Below are positions 32,129 through 34,725 of a stretch of 34,725 nucleotides of DNA, piece after piece. A program made the position numbers and the translations under genes. The number at the start of each line of letters is the position of its first letter. Position 1 is the stretch's first letter. The notes under the pieces are model-generated. The model was not told the origin of the DNA and ran no database searches. It saw only the letters and a list, made by a program, of their open reading frames with translations. The stretch is taken from positions 1-34,725 of the forward strand of contig CANORV010000010.1 of NCBI GenBank assembly GCA_947569245.1, written 5' to 3'. The stretch is from an uncultured Mycoplasmatota bacterium (GTDB lineage Bacteria; Bacillota_I; Bacilli_A; RF39; UBA660).

Positions 32129-34096
32129 ATGAAGAATATTACAATTAACAATAGAAGATATATAGGTAGTAAATCAAGAATGATTAGCTTTATAAAAGAA
32201 GTTATGGAAAAGGAAAAAATTGAATATTCTTCATTTTTAGATTTATTTGGAGGAACAGGAATTGTAGGAGATTTTTTTAATGATTCAAAGACAAAGATTT
32301 ATGTTAATGATTTATTAAAGTCTAATTATCTTTCCTATTTAGCATGGTTTGGAAATGATAAAATAGATAAGAAAAAAATACAAAAATATATAGATAGTTA
32401 TAATTCTTTATCGGAACTAAAAGATAATTATTTTTCAATTAATTTTTCTAATACATATTTTAGTAAGGAAAATTGTAAAAAGATAGGTTTTATTAGGGAA
32501 GATATTGAAGAAAAATATATTAATGGAATATTAAATATTAGGGAAAGAGCAATTTTAATCACTTCTTTATTGTATGCTATGGATAAAATTGCTAATACTG
32601 TTGGTCATTATGATGCATATAGAAAAAATGGGAATTTAGATAGACAATTAGAGTTATGTATGCTAAATTTAAAATCTAATACTAATAATAAAAATAATAA
32701 AATATTTAATGAAGATTCTAATGAATTGGTTAGAAATATAAAAGCTGATGTAGTGTATATTGATCCACCATATAATTCAAGACAGTACTCTGATGCTTAT
32801 CATTTATTGGAAAATGTTGCTATGTGGGAAAAAAATGAAGTTTTTGGTGTGGCTAAGAAGATGGAAAGAAATGGTATAAAGAGTAAATACTGTTCAGTTT
32901 CTGCACCTTTAGCATTTAAAGATTTAATAGAAAATATAAATGCCAAATATATTATTGTTTCTTATAATAATATGGGTAATAAAGGTGCAGGAAGATCTCA
33001 AGCAAAGATTAGTGATGAAGATATAATTACAATTTTAAATAAAAAAGGGAAAGTAAAAAAATATGAGATAGATTTTGCTCAATTTAATACAGGGAAAACC
33101 CATATAGAGAATCATAAGGAAAGACTTTTTGTTTGTAAAGTTGGAAAAATTACTAAATCTAGAAAGAAAAAAGCTATAGTATGTGAAGATAAAGTAAAAT
33201 CACCATTGAATTATACTGGAGGAAAATATAAGATATTAAATCAAATAATACCAATATTTCCTAAAAATTTAGATTTATTTGTTGATTTGTTTTCAGGAGG
33301 AGCTAATGTTGGAATCAATGTTAATGCAAAGAGAATTGTTTGTGTGGATAAACAAAAGGAGATTATTCGTGTTATGAATTTGTTTAAAAAGTATGAAGAT
33401 GGCTATATTATAGATACTCTTGAAAAACTAATTAATAAATATGAATTAAGCAATTCGTTACTTAATGGTTATGAAATATATAATTGTACTAGTGATAAAG
33501 GATTGGGATCTTATAATAAAAATAAATATATACAATTGAGAAATGACTATAATAAGATTAAGAATGATTCTATAGAAAAAGATTTTTTATTTTTACTATT
33601 AGTTATTTATGGATTTAATAATCAAATAAGATTTAATTCTAACGGTGAATTTAATATGCCTGTTGGTAAAAGAGATTTTAATAATTCTTTAAGAAAAAAT
33701 TTAAAGAATTTCATTACAAAGTTAAAAACTAAAAATATTGAGTTTGTTAATTCGGATTTTAGAGAAATTGCAATTGAAACTGCAAATAATACACTAGTAT
33801 ATTGTGATCCACCATATTTTCTAGGTACTGCTAGTTATAATGAAAATGGTGGATGGACTGAGAAAGATGAAATAGATTTATTAAACTATTTATCATTATT
33901 AGATAGTAAAGGAATAAAATTTGCTTTATCAAATGTTATAGAACATAAGGGCTCTAAGCATAATGTGTTGGAATCTTGGGTTAAAGAACATAATTACAAA
34001 ATTCATTTTATTGATTGTGATTATAATAATTCAAATTATCATAAACAAAATGGAAATATTACAAAAACTAAGGAGGTTTTAATAACAAATTATTAG
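32129..34096 (+). CDS. Fused double D12-class adenine-N6 DNA methyltransferase
   Basis: A 655-residue protein made of two Dam-like methyltransferases. The first (1-340) has YIGSKSRM (11-18), the SAM-binding LDLFGGTGIVGDFF (37-50) and DPPY at 212-215. The second (355-655) has SPLNYTGGKYKIL, VDLFSGGANVG (385-395) and DPPY at 560-563. M.FokI and relatives use the same fusion, each half methylating one strand of an asymmetric site, which fits an AlwI-type type IIS nuclease. Both catalytic motifs are complete. AAGGATGGTG precedes the ATG. Confidence 0.9.
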   Translation: MKNITINNRRYIGSKSRMISFIKEVMEKEKIEYSSFLDLFGGTGIVGDFFNDSKTKIYVNDLLKSNYLSYLAWFGNDKIDKKKIQKYIDSYNSLSELKDNYFSINFSNTYFSKENCKKIGFIREDIEEKYINGILNIRERAILITSLLYAMDKIANTVGHYDAYRKNGNLDRQLELCMLNLKSNTNNKNNKIFNEDSNELVRNIKADVVYIDPPYNSRQYSDAYHLLENVAMWEKNEVFGVAKKMERNGIKSKYCSVSAPLAFKDLIENINAKYIIVSYNNMGNKGAGRSQAKISDEDIITILNKKGKVKKYEIDFAQFNTGKTHIENHKERLFVCKVGKITKSRKKKAIVCEDKVKSPLNYTGGKYKILNQIIPIFPKNLDLFVDLFSGGANVGINVNAKRIVCVDKQKEIIRVMNLFKKYEDGYIIDTLEKLINKYELSNSLLNGYEIYNCTSDKGLGSYNKNKYIQLRNDYNKIKNDSIEKDFLFLLLVIYGFNNQIRFNSNGEFNMPVGKRDFNNSLRKNLKNFITKLKTKNIEFVNSDFREIAIETANNTLVYCDPPYFLGTASYNENGGWTEKDEIDLLNYLSLLDSKGIKFALSNVIEHKGSKHNVLESWVKEHNYKIHFIDCDYNNSNYHKQNGNITKTKEVLITNY

Positions 34097-34212
34097 TATA
34101 GAAAAAATAGTAAAAAAAAAAGAAAAATTGAATTATAGACTATAATAAATCAAGAGATAGAATATGATAAAGTAGAAATAAATTTCTATATGCTTTAGTG
34201 AAGGTATGAATA

Positions 34213-34464
34213 ATCTAGTTTATTATCCAAAAATAATTTAGTGTACTTTTCGCGTACGATTTGAATACGATTTAGTTTACTATTTAAAGTCAATTTAGTT
34301 TACTATTCGACTACTAAAAAAATACAATTTAGTTTATTGACTAAATACAGTCAAGTGATAAAATGGAGTAAACTAGAGATATTATGCAAAGAAATATGTA
34401 CTATTTAGTTTACTAATTAGTGTACTAAATTGTTTACTTTTTGGTTTATTATTTAGTTTATTGT
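34213..34464. repeat. Cluster of about nine degenerate TTTAGTTTACTA repeats
   Basis: Copies of (A/T)TTAGT(T/G)TA(C/T)T occur near 34215, 34236, 34269, 34292, 34326, 34402, 34416, 34440 and 34451; a reverse copy lies near 34367. Spacing is irregular, from about 11 to 75 bases. The stretch 34097-34460 has no gene. It resembles an iteron or multi-site protein-binding array such as a replication, partition or recombinase control region. Confidence 0.7.
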
Positions 34465-34489
34465 TTTGTTGATGTCAATAGATTATAAT
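34461..34489 (+). promoter_or_regulatory. promoter after the repeat cluster
   Basis: TTGTTT (34461-34466) and TATAAT (34484-34489) at 17-base spacing. The last repeat copy reaches into the -35, so a repeat-binding protein could control it. Confidence 0.65.
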
Positions 34490-34513
34490 GTAATAAAATA
34501 GCAATATTTATGG

Positions 34514-34534
34514 GAAGACTTAGGTCTTCTTTTT
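34514..34534 (+). terminator. terminator 25 bases after the promoter
   Basis: GAAGAC (34514-34519), loop TTAG, GTCTTC (34524-34529), then TTTTT. The resulting RNA would be about 35-40 bases long, suggesting attenuation of the gene that follows. Confidence 0.75.
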
Positions 34535-34559
34535 GCATGTTTTAATGGAGGTGATGATT

Positions 34560-34686
34560 ATGACTAGTCATCCTATAAAAATTACTGATTTTATTAAAAT
34601 AGGATGATAATAACAGATTAATATCTATTATAAATAAAGGGTTAAATAGAGAAACATCCTTTATATTAATCTACGAAGTAGGATGA
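34560..34686 (+). pseudogene. Frameshifted small ORF at the end of the window
   Basis: GGAGGTGAT precedes ATG at 34560. The frame reads MTSHPIKITDFIKIG and stops at TGA 34605-34607. Moving one base back into the overlapping frame at GGAT continues a natural-looking protein, DDNNRLISIINKGLNRETSF then ILIYEVG, to TGA at 34684-34686. The two halves look like one 40-residue protein split by a single-base deletion, or joined by frameshifting. I do not recognise its function. Only 39 bases follow, so the next gene, possibly the integrase of this second island, is outside the window. Confidence 0.5.
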
Positions 34687-34725
34687 ATTTCGTAAGTACG
34701 AAATAAGAATAGCACCATTAAATTT

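Noticed and set aside
34213-34464. Repeat cluster considered as a CRISPR array
   Set aside because: Units are short, degenerate, irregularly spaced and partly inverted; no cas genes are present.
34666-34725. Possible start of another gene at the window edge
   Set aside because: No start codon with a ribosome binding site opens a long frame before the window ends; too little sequence to support a call.
1-34725. Stop-codon reassignment to explain the avd stop
   Set aside because: TAA, TAG and TGA all end well-supported genes here, and tryptophan is encoded by TGG.

Overview
The window is AT-rich DNA from a low-GC Bacillota, probably a gut-type uncultured Bacilli or Mollicutes-related lineage. 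Supporting signs are strong AGGTG/GGAGG ribosome binding sites, a CwlD-like amidase, two SpoIID/LytB-domain proteins, a SipW-type signal protein, and TAA, TAG and TGA all used as stops. The lineage is an inference. No tRNA, rRNA or CRISPR array was seen.

Region 1 (1-2024) is the downstream half of a diversity-generating retroelement (DGR). It holds the last 19 codons of an FGE/C-type-lectin-like target ending in GFRVVLAP, a perfect 14-bp hairpin, a MutS-domain-I accessory gene, an avd gene split by an in-frame TAA at codon 88, and a DGR-type reverse transcriptase. The template repeat is not in its usual place.

Region 2 (2060-14640) looks like ordinary chromosome: a lipoprotein, a membrane-anchored orphan, a CwlD-like amidase, two paralogous SpoIID-like proteins, a Zn-dependent PLC-family protein, an Abi_2 HEPN protein overlapping an HtrA protease, a SipW-type surface protein, cardiolipin synthase and a membrane-bound XRE regulator.

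Region 3 (14694-25494) is a second amidase gene cut in two by a 10.5-kb integrative mobilizable element. The element ends share a CA dinucleotide and carry TTCCCCAA at the same offset from both ends, in inverted orientation. It carries a three-gene ABC-3C conflict system, a MobV relaxase with a recognisable pMV158-like oriT, a TetR/ABC-exporter pair with twin operators, an XRE regulator with a divergent promoter, two small HTH proteins and a large serine recombinase.

Region 4 (25495-34725) begins where the amidase reading frame is lost a second time, so it is probably a second insertion whose far end is outside the window. It is a defence island: Hachiman (HamA nuclease, HamB helicase) with an adjoining metallophosphoesterase/zinc-ribbon gene, then an AlwI-family restriction endonuclease with a double-domain adenine methyltransferase. 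It ends in a 250-bp cluster of TTTAGTTTACTA-like repeats, a promoter followed at once by a terminator, and a frameshifted small ORF.

The window thus stacks four defence or diversification modules (DGR, ABC-3C, Hachiman, type IIS R-M) plus a solitary Abi_2 protein, with two apparent insertions in one amidase gene.
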